Positions 7,927 through 15,299 of a DNA stretch of 24,614 nt are shown here, in pieces. The stretch is taken from positions 1 through 24,614 of the forward strand of contig JAYEJA010000018.1 in the NCBI GenBank assembly GCA_034660395.1. The letters run 5' to 3'. The notes beneath the pieces were generated by a model, which was given only the letters and a program-made list of their open reading frames with translations, did no database searches and was not told the DNA's origin. The translations under genes and the position numbers were made by a program. Each line of letters starts with the position of its first letter. Positions within the stretch are counted from its first letter, which is position 1. Source of the stretch: JAQVEM01 sp034660395 (GTDB taxonomy: Bacteria > Actinomycetota > Humimicrobiia > Humimicrobiales > Humimicrobiaceae).

Positions 7927-9039
7927 CTATTTTAAATTTTCCGGGTTCAGGCCCTCGAGTTCGGCAGTTACGAACATCCCGTCTTTTCTTATCAGGGTAT
8001 CATCAAAATAAATTTCGCCGCCCCCGTATTCAGGTGTCTGTATGCATACCATATCCCAGTGTATGGCGGACTGGTTGCCATTGGGAGCTTCCCTGTAGCA
8101 CCTTCCCGGGGTGAAATGAAAGCTTCCCATTATTTTTTCATCAAAAAGTATATCTTTCATCGGTTTTTTGATATAAGGATTAACCCCTAAAGCAAACTCT
8201 CCTATATACCTGGAGCCGCTGTCCGTATCCAGCACTCTGTTAATTCTTTTGGTATCGCTGGATAACGCCTTAACAATTTTCCCCTTTTCAAATGAAAGGC
8301 TTATGTTTTCATAGGTGGTGCACTGGTAAATGGTGGGGCAGTTATAAGTTATTTTGCCGTTTACGGATGTCTTTACCGGCGCTGTAAAAACCTCCCCATC
8401 CGGTATGTTGTATTCCCCCGCGCATTTTATGGCGGGAATATCTTTAATGGAAAATGTCAAATCCGTGCCGCTGCCGGTTATATGTACCCTGTCGGTTTTA
8501 TTCATAAGCTTTACAAGGCTGTCCATGGCTTTTGACATTTTAGAATAGTCAAGATTGCACACGTTAAAATAGAAATCCTCAAATGCTTCCATGCTGGTAT
8601 TTGCCAGCTGGGCCATTGAACTGTTGGGATACCTCAGGACTACCCAGCGCGTATTGTTTACCCTCTCTTCATTTACGGCTTCCACAAAGTGCTTCATGTA
8701 AGTATCTATTTTTTCGCCCTTAATGTCGCTTAGCTCACTTATGTTGTCACTTGCCCTTATACCTATAAAGGCATCCATTTCCCTGATGCGGTCAAGTTCA
8801 TATCTGGCCATGGAGTCCAGCTGCTTTACGCCGCATTCTTTTAGAACCTCCCTGGTGACACCGGAATCCTTAAGGCTTATAAAAGGGGCAGCTCCTTTTT
8901 TATATATCTCTTTTACCAGGGCTTTTACCAGAGGTATTCCTGAATTTCCAACGCATTCAACCATTACATTATCGCCTTTTTTTACCCTGCAGGAATAACC
9001 TGTAAGGTTTTTTGCAAGTTTTTCTATCCTTGGGTCCAT
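7927..9039 (-). CDS. M29-family (thermophilic-type) metallo-aminopeptidase
   Basis: This is a predicted cytosolic dimetal aminopeptidase that removes N-terminal residues from peptides. The 370-residue length fits family M29. The expected metal and catalytic residues are identifiable: Glu216 in NIPDGEVFTAP, Glu281 in IGEFALGVN, His308, Tyr315, and the HWD triplet His327/Asp329. The segment around His308 reads GSFHFTPGRCY where the family more often has a GxxHxxxG pattern with small residues, so substrate preference may differ. The gene stands alone on the minus strand. The ATG is preceded by AGGGTGAG, and a good minus-strand promoter lies at 9124-9152. It converges on pcrA; between the stops only the short palindrome GCCATATGGC (7906-7915) is visible. 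Confidence 0.88.
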   Translation of the reverse strand: MDPRIEKLAKNLTGYSCRVKKGDNVMVECVGNSGIPLVKALVKEIYKKGAAPFISLKDSGVTREVLKECGVKQLDSMARYELDRIREMDAFIGIRASDNISELSDIKGEKIDTYMKHFVEAVNEERVNNTRWVVLRYPNSSMAQLANTSMEAFEDFYFNVCNLDYSKMSKAMDSLVKLMNKTDRVHITGSGTDLTFSIKDIPAIKCAGEYNIPDGEVFTAPVKTSVNGKITYNCPTIYQCTTYENISLSFEKGKIVKALSSDTKRINRVLDTDSGSRYIGEFALGVNPYIKKPMKDILFDEKIMGSFHFTPGRCYREAPNGNQSAIHWDMVCIQTPEYGGGEIYFDDTLIRKDGMFVTAELEGLNPENLK

Positions 9040-9123
9040 TTTACTTATCTCACCCTGCTTCCTATGTTAATGAATTATTTATTTTAGTATTTTATGTATT
9101 TTACAGAAATTATATTAAAAACC

Positions 9124-9152
9124 ATAATAAAATATAAAAGTTATACTGTAAA
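9124..9152 (-). promoter_or_regulatory. Predicted promoter of the M29 aminopeptidase gene
   Basis: On the minus strand TTTACA (9152-9147) and TATTAT (9129-9124) are separated by 17 bases, close to the sigma-70/sigma-A consensus. Transcription would begin near 9117, leaving a leader of about 78 bases. It is the best match in this AT-rich divergent region. Confidence 0.5.
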
Positions 9153-9243
9153 ATCATTTTTAATCCAGTTATTATTTTAACAGCATATAGCCGCGCTTAA
9201 AAAATATAGTTTATTTTAGGAAAAAAATTTATTTATATCGTAA

Positions 9244-9272
9244 TTGACCTGTTCCAGGATAGGGTATATTAT
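9244..9272 (+). promoter_or_regulatory. Predicted promoter of the RHH/PIN pair
   Basis: TTGACC (9244-9249) and TATTAT (9267-9272) are 17 bases apart, a good sigma-A-type promoter. The -10 box lies inside the left arm of the inverted repeat at 9265-9298, so a protein bound there should block transcription. Confidence 0.6.
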
Positions 9273-9298
9273 GTATATGGAGCTATATACATAATATA
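9265..9298. promoter_or_regulatory. Inverted repeat, probable autoregulatory operator
   Basis: The arms 9265-9278 (TATATTATGTATAT) and 9285-9298 (ATATACATAATATA) are perfect 14-bp complements around the centre GGAGCT. The repeat covers the -10 box and the predicted transcription start and ends 41 bases before the first codon of the antitoxin-like gene. Ribbon-helix-helix antitoxins typically bind such palindromes in their own promoter. Confidence 0.65.
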
Positions 9299-9339
9299 AA
9301 TAATTTTAAATAATAATTTGCTGTAGAGAGGAACCGGCA

Positions 9340-9591
9340 ATGTCTTTAAAAAAAACAACACTGTTATTTGAGGAAGATGTATATGAAAAATTAAAGGAAA
9401 AGGCAAGAAGAAGAAATGTATCTATTGGAGGCCTTGTTAGGGAAGCAGTTGTCACTTATTATGGAATAAAGAATAAGGAGGAGAAAAGAAAAGCCCTGGA
9501 CAGGTTGAAATCTTTAAATCTTCCAGTAGCTGATTACGAATCGATGGAAAAGGAAATAATGGAAAGGGCATTGGGTGATAAAGAAGGTTAA
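9340..9591 (+). CDS. Ribbon-helix-helix antitoxin (VapB/CopG-like)
   Basis: An 83-residue protein whose first half fits the ribbon-helix-helix DNA-binding fold. A beta strand (KKTTLLFEEDVYEKLKEKAR) carries alternating polar residues and is followed by a helix-turn-helix-like pair ending in SIGGLVREAVVTYYG. The charged C-terminal half would wrap the toxin. GAGAGG precedes the ATG. The gene overlaps the PIN toxin gene by 17 bases, which fits coupled translation of an antitoxin before its toxin. I infer autorepression through the palindrome upstream. The cognate relation is based on arrangement and families; the precise VapB subfamily is not recognisable to me. Confidence 0.85.
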   Translation: MSLKKTTLLFEEDVYEKLKEKARRRNVSIGGLVREAVVTYYGIKNKEEKRKALDRLKSLNLPVADYESMEKEIMERALGDKEG

Positions 9592-9994
9592 AGTTTTTAT
9601 AGATTCAAATATTCCAATGTATGCTGCCGGTAATAAGCATCCCAATAAAGCTCCGTCTATTAAGATTTTAGGGTCGGTTTCAGAAAATAAAATAGCCGGT
9701 GTTACTTCAGCGGAGGTTATGCAGGAGATTTTGTACCGTTACAGTTCAATCGGCCTGCTGGAGAAGGGACTGGAAGTTTTTGACAGTTTTTCGCAGATTG
9801 TAGATGATATATTGCCTGTAAATTTTGACATAATTAGCGGAGCCAGGAAAATAATCGAAAAAGACAGCTTTAAGAATATATCTCCGAGGGATGCGATCCA
9901 TGCTGCTACTATGAATTATTATGGAATTAACTTTATAGCCACGCATGATAGACATTTTAAGGCATTTAAGCAGATAAAATATTTCCTATCTTAA
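9575..9994 (+). CDS. PIN-domain ribonuclease toxin (VapC-like)
   Basis: A 139-residue PIN-domain protein, the usual toxin of type II VapBC-like modules, which cleave RNA with Mg2+. The four acidic positions can be placed: Asp10 in VFIDSNI, Glu51 (or Glu47) in SAEVMQEILYR, Asp106 in SPRDAIHAA, and Asp125 in ATHDRHF. The catalytic site therefore looks intact. The start is a GTG inside the antitoxin gene; the frame before it gives no better start. The last nine bases, including the stop, overlap the 3' end of thiL on the opposite strand, so toxin and thi transcripts are complementary there. The RNA target cannot be told from sequence. Confidence 0.87.
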   Translation: MIKKVKVFIDSNIPMYAAGNKHPNKAPSIKILGSVSENKIAGVTSAEVMQEILYRYSSIGLLEKGLEVFDSFSQIVDDILPVNFDIISGARKIIEKDSFKNISPRDAIHAATMNYYGINFIATHDRHFKAFKQIKYFLS

Positions 9995-10933
9995 AAAATG
10001 GTCATAGCCGTGCTCTGTGAGCGTTTCCTCTCTGTCTTCCTTTATTATCCTTATGCCTTTTTTTTTGGTAATTTCCCCAACCTTAACCCCTTTTACCTTA
10101 CTTAAGTTTTCTTTTGAAACGGTATATACCAGCTCAAAATCCTCTCCGCCGTAAAGGGCGTATTCCAGAGCATCTTTTCCGCATGCCTCTGCCGCTTTTT
10201 TCGTATCGGGGCTTATGGGAACAGAATCTTTGTAGATTACGGCGCCGGTACCGCTCTGCTCGCAGATTCTTTTAACTTCGGAGCCCAGGCCGTCGGAAAC
10301 GTCAATCATTGCGTTAATGTATCCCAGAAAAGGCTTTACTTTATAAAATTTTGCCTTAGGCTCAAGGTGTTTCTTTTTTATTTTGCCAGAACCCTCAATA
10401 TTTTTCAGGAAGAGATTGAGCCCGGCAGTGCTGGAACCGAGGTCACCGCTTACCATGATAAGGTCGCCCGGTTTTGCCGAAGAACGGAACTTAAGATTTT
10501 CCTTTTTTGCTTCACCAACCATGCATATATCTATTATTAACTGTTTTCCGTGGGTTATATTGCCGCCTATGATTTCAATCAGGTATTTTTTACCTGCCTG
10601 CCTCATCCCCTTATATATGTTTTCAATTATTTCGGCGTCAATTTTTTCCGGCAGAACGAGAGAGACAAGAAAATATTTAGGTTCAGCCCCCATGGCCCCT
10701 ATATCCGAAACATTGACTTCAACTGCTTTTTTGCCAACCTGTACGGGAGAAAAGTACCCGAGTGAAAAGTGGTCACCTTCTACCATTGTATCGGTAGTGA
10801 GTACAATGTAGCTTTTTCCTACTTTTATAACCGCGGCATCATCGCCAATTCCCCTGATTATATTTTTACCTGCCGGTTTTCTGGCAAGTCTTTCTATTAA
10901 GGCAAATTCGCCGCCTATTTTTGAAATATCCAT
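9986..10933 (-). CDS. thiL: Thiamine-monophosphate kinase ThiL
   Basis: ThiL phosphorylates thiamine monophosphate to thiamine pyrophosphate, the active cofactor. The 315-residue length is normal. Family motifs are GIGDDAAVI (Asp31/Asp32), LTTDTMVEGDHF, the long block VEVNVSDIGAMGAEPKY, GGNIT, IDVSDGLGSEV and GGEDFELVYTV. All acidic metal-binding stretches are present. It is the last gene of the minus-strand thiamine cluster, 42 bases after thiC, and its 3' end overlaps the toxin gene by nine bases. No terminator is visible after it, so read-through into the toxin-antitoxin antisense strand is possible. Its product is the ligand of the riboswitch at the head of the cluster. Confidence 0.95.
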   Translation of the reverse strand: MDISKIGGEFALIERLARKPAGKNIIRGIGDDAAVIKVGKSYIVLTTDTMVEGDHFSLGYFSPVQVGKKAVEVNVSDIGAMGAEPKYFLVSLVLPEKIDAEIIENIYKGMRQAGKKYLIEIIGGNITHGKQLIIDICMVGEAKKENLKFRSSAKPGDLIMVSGDLGSSTAGLNLFLKNIEGSGKIKKKHLEPKAKFYKVKPFLGYINAMIDVSDGLGSEVKRICEQSGTGAVIYKDSVPISPDTKKAAEACGKDALEYALYGGEDFELVYTVSKENLSKVKGVKVGEITKKKGIRIIKEDREETLTEHGYDHFLR

Positions 10934-10975
10934 TTATATGCCTTCCCCTTTATGATTAAGATATAACTATCTTCT

Positions 10976-12262
10976 TTATTTTTCCCCGTGAAGAAATTTA
11001 TTTACCAGGTCAATAGCGCAGTATTTGCCGCACATGGTGCATCTCTGGTTTAATATCTTACTTTCTTTCCTGAACCTTCTGGCTTTCACCGGGTCGATAG
11101 ACAGTTCTAATTGCTTTTTCCAGTTTAAATCTTTTCTTGCTTTAGCCATTTCTCTGTCGGAATCCATGGCATGCGCCCTTCCCCTGGCAATATCTGCTGC
11201 ATGGGCTGCTATTCTGGAGGCAATTACTCCTTCTTTTACATCATCAACAGTGGGGAGCCTCAGGTGTTCTGACGGAGTAAGGTAACATAAAAAGTCAACT
11301 CCGTAATAACCTGCCAGCGCGCCTCCTATGGCGCCTGCTATGTGGTCATAGCCTGATGCAATATCGGTAACCAGCGGCCCGAGTACATAAAAAGGCGCAT
11401 TGTTGCAGAGCTTTTTTTCAAGAACTACGTTTGTTTCTATCTGGTCAATGGACATGTGCCCGGGTCCTTCAATTATGACCTGTACTCCTTCCTCCCTGGC
11501 TTTTTTTGCAAGTTCTCCCAGGATTAACAGTTCCTGGACTTGGCCCCTGTCTGTTGCATCAGATAGGCATCCGGGCCTTAAGCCGTCACCGAGACTGAGT
11601 GTTACATCGTATTTTTTTGCTATTTTTAGAAGCCTGTCAAAGTTTTCGTAGAGGGGGTTTTCTTTTTTATTGGATAATATCCATGTGATAAGAAAAGCAC
11701 CGCCCCTGCTTACAACATCTAAAAGTCTTTTATGTGTTTTTAATTTATCAATAGACTCCATTGTGATTCCGCAGTGGACAGTCATAAAGTCAACACCGTC
11801 TTCTGCCTGTTTTTCAATTACTTCGAAAAGATGGTCTTCAGTCATGCTTACGATGCCTTTATTTTTTGCAGTTTCAATAGCTGCCTGGTATATGGGAACT
11901 GTTCCTACGGGAACGGGGGAATTTTTAAGAATTGCCCTTCTTGTCTTATCAATGCTGCTGCCGGTGCTGAGGTCCATTACGGTATCGGTTTTTGCCTCAA
12001 GGGCGACCTTTAGCTTTTTTAATTCTTCATCAGGATCGTCGTGGTCGGATGAAGTGCCTATATTGGTATTGACTTTAATATTTACCCCTTCCCCGATAGG
12101 GCATGCCGACTGAAGGGATTTGTGTTTTTTATTGTAGGGGATTGCCATGCTGCCGCCGGCTATCTTTTTTCTTATGTACTCTGCATCCACCCTTTCATTT
12201 TTTGCGGCTGTTTTCATTTGCCCGGTTATTTTACCTTTTAATGCTTCAGTAAGCTGTGTCAT
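10976..12262 (-). CDS. thiC: Phosphomethylpyrimidine synthase ThiC (short form)
   Basis: ThiC is a radical-SAM enzyme that rearranges aminoimidazole ribotide (AIR) to hydroxymethylpyrimidine phosphate. The 428-residue product is the short form, without the N-terminal extension of proteobacterial and plant enzymes. Conserved stretches include GTVPIYQAA, FMTVHCGIT, SRGGAF, LGDGLRPGC, EGPGHM and YYGVDFLCYLTPSEHL. The iron-sulfur cysteines lie at the end: Cys408, Cys411 and Cys415 in CTMCGKYC, a CX2CX3C spacing instead of the CX2CX4C described for longer ThiC. A strong ribosome site AGGAGG (12280-12275) stands 12 bases before the ATG. A 96-base AT-rich gap separates it from thiE, and I see no convincing internal promoter there. 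Confidence 0.96.
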   Translation of the reverse strand: MTQLTEALKGKITGQMKTAAKNERVDAEYIRKKIAGGSMAIPYNKKHKSLQSACPIGEGVNIKVNTNIGTSSDHDDPDEELKKLKVALEAKTDTVMDLSTGSSIDKTRRAILKNSPVPVGTVPIYQAAIETAKNKGIVSMTEDHLFEVIEKQAEDGVDFMTVHCGITMESIDKLKTHKRLLDVVSRGGAFLITWILSNKKENPLYENFDRLLKIAKKYDVTLSLGDGLRPGCLSDATDRGQVQELLILGELAKKAREEGVQVIIEGPGHMSIDQIETNVVLEKKLCNNAPFYVLGPLVTDIASGYDHIAGAIGGALAGYYGVDFLCYLTPSEHLRLPTVDDVKEGVIASRIAAHAADIARGRAHAMDSDREMAKARKDLNWKKQLELSIDPVKARRFRKESKILNQRCTMCGKYCAIDLVNKFLHGEK

Positions 12263-12358
12263 TTATAATTTAATCCTCCTTTTAATTTTATTCTCATATT
12301 TAAATTATATGTTTTTTATATTTTCTAATTAGCAGGGCATTATTTTGTTAATATATTT

Positions 12359-12997
12359 TTACCTCCGGTATTTAAGAATAATATCTTTAAAATATCTGCA
12401 TTTTTTCTCTACATCCGGAAATGTAACGATAGCTGATATTATGGCTGCAGATTTTGCCCCTGCTTTAAGCACTTCCTCTATGTTATTTTCATTGATACCG
12501 CCGATGGCAACCGCTGGTATCTTTATTTTATCATTTACTTCCCTGACAAATCTTATGCCTGCAGGCATCCCTGCATCCGGCTTTGTCCGGGTTTCATATA
12601 CCGGGCTTACGCCTATATAATCAGCTCCCACGCCCTCGGCTTTTTTCGCTTCCTTTATATTATGAACTGTCAGGCCGATAATCCTGCCGCTTCCAAGTAT
12701 TTCCCTTGCAGTCTTATACGGCATGTCTTCATTGCCAAGATGTACCCCGTCGGCATCTACCGCCAGGGCAATGTCAACCCTGTCATTTATAATCAGAAGG
12801 GCGCCGCTTTCCCTGCAGAGCTTTTTTATTTCCTTCGCTTCTTCTATCATACCACGCGTACTTTTGCCCTTTTCCCTGTATTGTATTATTTTTAACCCTG
12901 CTTTTAAGGCAGACTCCACGTCTTTTGTAACTGTCTTTTTTGTCAGCCTGGAGTCGGTTATGAAGTAAAGGTCTATATTTTTAACCCCGTCATTCAT
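12359..12997 (-). CDS. thiE: Thiamine-phosphate synthase ThiE
   Basis: ThiE joins hydroxymethylpyrimidine diphosphate and thiazole phosphate to thiamine monophosphate. The 212-residue TIM barrel shows YFITD at the first strand, IIQYREK, LLIINDRVDIAL, ADGVHLG, and DYIGVSPVYETRTKPDAG for the phosphate and pyrophosphate sites, then AIGGI. The position where many ThiE proteins have GxSxH reads GLTVHN, a mild variation. The ATG begins two bases after the thiM stop, so the two are certainly co-translated. The partner kinase ThiD, needed to make the diphosphate substrate, is not in this window and must be encoded elsewhere or be replaced. Confidence 0.94.
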   Translation of the reverse strand: MNDGVKNIDLYFITDSRLTKKTVTKDVESALKAGLKIIQYREKGKSTRGMIEEAKEIKKLCRESGALLIINDRVDIALAVDADGVHLGNEDMPYKTAREILGSGRIIGLTVHNIKEAKKAEGVGADYIGVSPVYETRTKPDAGMPAGIRFVREVNDKIKIPAVAIGGINENNIEEVLKAGAKSAAIISAIVTFPDVEKKCRYFKDIILKYRR

Positions 12998-12999
12998 TT

Positions 13000-13794
13000 T
13001 TATTTAACCTTTTCTATCTTTTCCATTATTTTGATGGTATTTTCATCTAAATTATAAATCTCGTCTATCAGCATTTCCTTATAGGAGGAAGGGCCTTTTG
13101 CATTTTTTGCCGCCACCTCTCCTGCTATTCCCATAAGGGAAAGGGCACTTAAGGAAGCGATGGCAAAGTCTTTTTCAACGGAAGCAAATGTTCCTATTGC
13201 TGAGGAAGCCATGCAGCCGGAGCCGACAAAGCATCCCATCATAAGATGGCCGTTCCTGCAGGTATAGCTGTCTTTACCATTTGATATTATGTCTTCTTCG
13301 CCGGTTATAACCACGGTAAGCTTTTCTCTGGCTGCTAATTTTTTTGCTATTTCTAAAGGGTCTCCTGACAGAGAAATGGCTTCTACTCCCCTGGTTTCCG
13401 CTTTTGCGCCTGCTATTGTCCCTATTTCTGATGAATTGCCCTTAAGTATTGAGACTTTTACATTATCCAGGATTTCTTTTGACTTATCCGTCCTGAAATC
13501 AGTCGCACCCGCGCCAACTACATCAAGGATTATAGGTATATTTTTTTCATTTGCCTTCCTGCCGGCAATAATCATTGATTTTACACGCTCTGAGGTCAGG
13601 GTCCCTATATTAAGGACAAGGGCGCTGGAAATGGAAGTCATTTGTCCGACCTCTTCCGGGGCATGCGCCATTACGGGAAGACCCCCGATAGTCCTTACTA
13701 CATTTGCGCAATCATAAATTGTTACCCAGTTTGTTATATGGTGTATTAAGGGTTTTTCCTCTCTTATCTTTTCAAGGTTTTTTATTGTATTCAC
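13000..13794 (-). CDS. thiM: Hydroxyethylthiazole kinase ThiM
   Basis: ThiM phosphorylates the thiazole alcohol hydroxyethylthiazole, usually in salvage. The 264-residue length fits. Motifs are HHITNWVTIYDCANV and GGLPVMAHAPEE at the substrate site, LDVVGAGATDFR, ILKGNSSEI, VITGEEDII, and GSGCMASSAIG with the conserved cysteine near residue 195. The start is GTG, chosen because AAAGGA lies just upstream and the first residues match the family. It is the first gene behind the TPP riboswitch, about 60 bases from the riboswitch terminator. Because thiG/thiH/thiS are absent here, the cluster suits thiazole salvage combined with de novo pyrimidine synthesis, though the other genes may be elsewhere. 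Confidence 0.95.
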   Translation of the reverse strand: MNTIKNLEKIREEKPLIHHITNWVTIYDCANVVRTIGGLPVMAHAPEEVGQMTSISSALVLNIGTLTSERVKSMIIAGRKANEKNIPIILDVVGAGATDFRTDKSKEILDNVKVSILKGNSSEIGTIAGAKAETRGVEAISLSGDPLEIAKKLAAREKLTVVITGEEDIISNGKDSYTCRNGHLMMGCFVGSGCMASSAIGTFASVEKDFAIASLSALSLMGIAGEVAAKNAKGPSSYKEMLIDEIYNLDENTIKIMEKIEKVK

Positions 13795-13850
13795 TTCTGT
13801 CCTTTCTTTATATTTTTTAATTCTTAACGGTCTTGTATTAAAATTTAAAT

Positions 13851-13886
13851 AAAAAAACTACCGAACCTGACTCTGGCTGGTAGTTT
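13851..13886 (-). terminator. Rho-independent terminator of the TPP riboswitch
   Basis: On the minus strand AAACTACC (13886-13879) pairs with GGTAGTTT (13862-13855). AGCC and GGTT extend the stem inward with one bulged base, and the T-run continues to 13851. The GTCAGGTT strand (13871-13864) is also an exact complement of AACCTGAC within the aptamer (13930-13923), so the two pairings exclude each other. Confidence 0.85.
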
Positions 13887-13896
13887 GTTAATTTCT

Positions 13897-13986
13897 ACTT
13901 TTCCTACGCTGGCATTATCCAGGTCAGGTTTAGGGGTCGACAGCTAAAATTATGCTGTCCTCTCAGCTTGAAAAGCTCCCCCAAGT
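13897..13986 (-). ncRNA. TPP riboswitch (thi-box) controlling thiMECL
   Basis: Read on the minus strand, this is a canonical thi-box aptamer. ACTT at 13986 pairs with AAGT at 13900 as the closing stem. GGGGGAGC leads to the invariant GCTGAGA (13967-13961), then CGACCCCT, ACCTGACCTGGATAATGCC and AGCGTAGG. The core residues for the pyrimidine and diphosphate pockets are intact. It is followed within about ten bases by a terminator hairpin, so binding of TPP should stop transcription before thiM. This makes the thiamine genes self-limiting. Confidence 0.97.
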
Positions 13987-14020
13987 ATTTGTAATATTTA
14001 ATTTTCAAAGAATTTTCTTT

Positions 14021-14048
14021 ATAATATAAAAGAAAATAATGGTGCTAA
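14021..14048 (-). promoter_or_regulatory. Possible promoter of the thiamine cluster
   Basis: On the minus strand TATTAT (14026-14021) lies 16 bases after TTAGCA (14048-14043). The -35 match is poor. A start near 14014 would leave about 28 bases before the aptamer, a sensible distance. The -35 region coincides with one arm of the CIRCE-like repeat. Confidence 0.3.
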
Positions 14049-14075
14049 ATCACAAAACTTAATGTATATTAGCAC
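14042..14075. promoter_or_regulatory. CIRCE-like half-sites in outward (everted) orientation
   Basis: GTGCTAA (14042-14048) and TTAGCAC (14069-14075) are perfect complements separated by 20 bases, and the second arm ends 41 bases before hrcA. TTAGCAC and GTGCTAA are exactly the two half-sites of the HrcA operator CIRCE (TTAGCACTC-N9-GAGTGCTAA), but here in the reverse order. No standard CIRCE partner lies at the usual spacing on either side. An HrcA-binding role is inferred from the words and the location. Confidence 0.45.
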
Positions 14076-14116
14076 AGATGGATTATATTAACAATGATTT
14101 ACAAATGTGACTTGAT

Positions 14117-15160
14117 ATGAAATTTACAGAAAGAAAAATTGGAATATTAAAAGAGGTTATTAATAAATTTGTTGCAAAGGCCGATCCTGTTTCGTCAAAA
14201 AGGATAGCCCGGGACTCGGAGTTTGACCTCAGCTCTTCTACCATAAGGAAGGAAATGGCGGAGCTTGAAAATATGGGTTACCTTACGCACCCGCATACAT
14301 CGGCTGGGAGGATGCCTACAGATAAGGGATACAGGTTTTATGTGGATAATGTTATAAGGGAAGAGCTGAATGCTAATATAGAAGACGGCAATGAGTCTGA
14401 TGATAATTTTAAAATAGCGGTTGACCGGGATATGGGAATAGAGACAATTCTCCAGAAGTCAACGGAAATGCTGTCAAGCTTTACCAATTACCTGTCAATG
14501 ATTGTGGCTCCTACGATTCAGCAGAGCAAGTATAAGCATATAGAAATTTTAAAGTTTAATAGTGAGAACATCCTTATGGTCCTCATTACCGATACCGGAA
14601 GGGTCTATAAAAGGAGCACCCCGATGGGCGGAAAATATACCGAGCTGGACCTGCAGGCAGCAGCTAATATAATGAATCTGCAGCTAAGGGATAAAAATAT
14701 AGTAGATATTAATGCAGGGGACATAGAAGTGCAGAAAGGCGATCCATACCTGATATTACTTATAAATAAAGTTATTGATATGATAAAGGGATGCATCAGG
14801 GAGAACCTGCAGTATAATAAGATTTTTGTTCATGGTACATCAGTGATACTCCAGCACCCTGAATTTATAGAGCTTAAGAAAATACATAATATTTTAAGGG
14901 TTATAGAAAATGAGTGCCTTCTCATGAGGCTGCTTCTTGATTTTTCGGATGACAGCGGTTTCGTGGTAAAGATTGGCTCTGAATTGTTTGAAGAAGGAAC
15001 CCAGGATTTGAGTCTTATAGCTTCAAGGTATAAAATATACGGCAGCTCAACGGGAGCCATAGGTGTCCTGGGGCCGAAAAGAATGGATTACTACAGGGTT
15101 ATAAAGAGCCTTAATCTTTTCAGGAAGGGCCTTACGGAAATATTCAATTCCAGGGCTTAG
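14117..15160 (+). CDS. hrcA: Heat-inducible transcription repressor HrcA
   Basis: HrcA is the DNA-binding repressor of the CIRCE regulon (groESL and often dnaK), kept active by GroEL. The 347-residue protein begins with a winged-helix domain: KADPVSSKRIARDSEFDLSS, then STIRKEMAELENMGYLTHPH, followed directly by TSAGRMPTDKGYRFYVD. The GAF-like and dimerisation parts follow, ending with the conserved GAIGVLGPKRMDYYRVI near residues 315-331. The ATG has only a weak ribosome site; upstream frames give no alternative. It is transcribed divergently from the thi operon. dnaJ follows after 139 bases. The expected autoregulation would act through the CIRCE-like repeat upstream. Confidence 0.96.
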   Translation: MKFTERKIGILKEVINKFVAKADPVSSKRIARDSEFDLSSSTIRKEMAELENMGYLTHPHTSAGRMPTDKGYRFYVDNVIREELNANIEDGNESDDNFKIAVDRDMGIETILQKSTEMLSSFTNYLSMIVAPTIQQSKYKHIEILKFNSENILMVLITDTGRVYKRSTPMGGKYTELDLQAAANIMNLQLRDKNIVDINAGDIEVQKGDPYLILLINKVIDMIKGCIRENLQYNKIFVHGTSVILQHPEFIELKKIHNILRVIENECLLMRLLLDFSDDSGFVVKIGSELFEEGTQDLSLIASRYKIYGSSTGAIGVLGPKRMDYYRVIKSLNLFRKGLTEIFNSRA

Positions 15161-15299
15161 CGCCTGAAATAGAAGTGGAAATAGGGGCGTTATGCATAAA
15201 CTGGAAAAAAGTGTTAGAATAGGTTATTATTTCTGCGCTATTTATTAATCATGTAAAATGTTTAAAAAGTTTGTTATGTATTGAGGTGATTTTTTTAAG

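Noticed and set aside
11670..12113. A 147-codon open frame on the plus strand, antisense to thiC
   Set aside because: It is the complement of a clearly coding conserved gene, has no ribosome site, and its Ser/Phe-rich translation is typical of antisense shadows.
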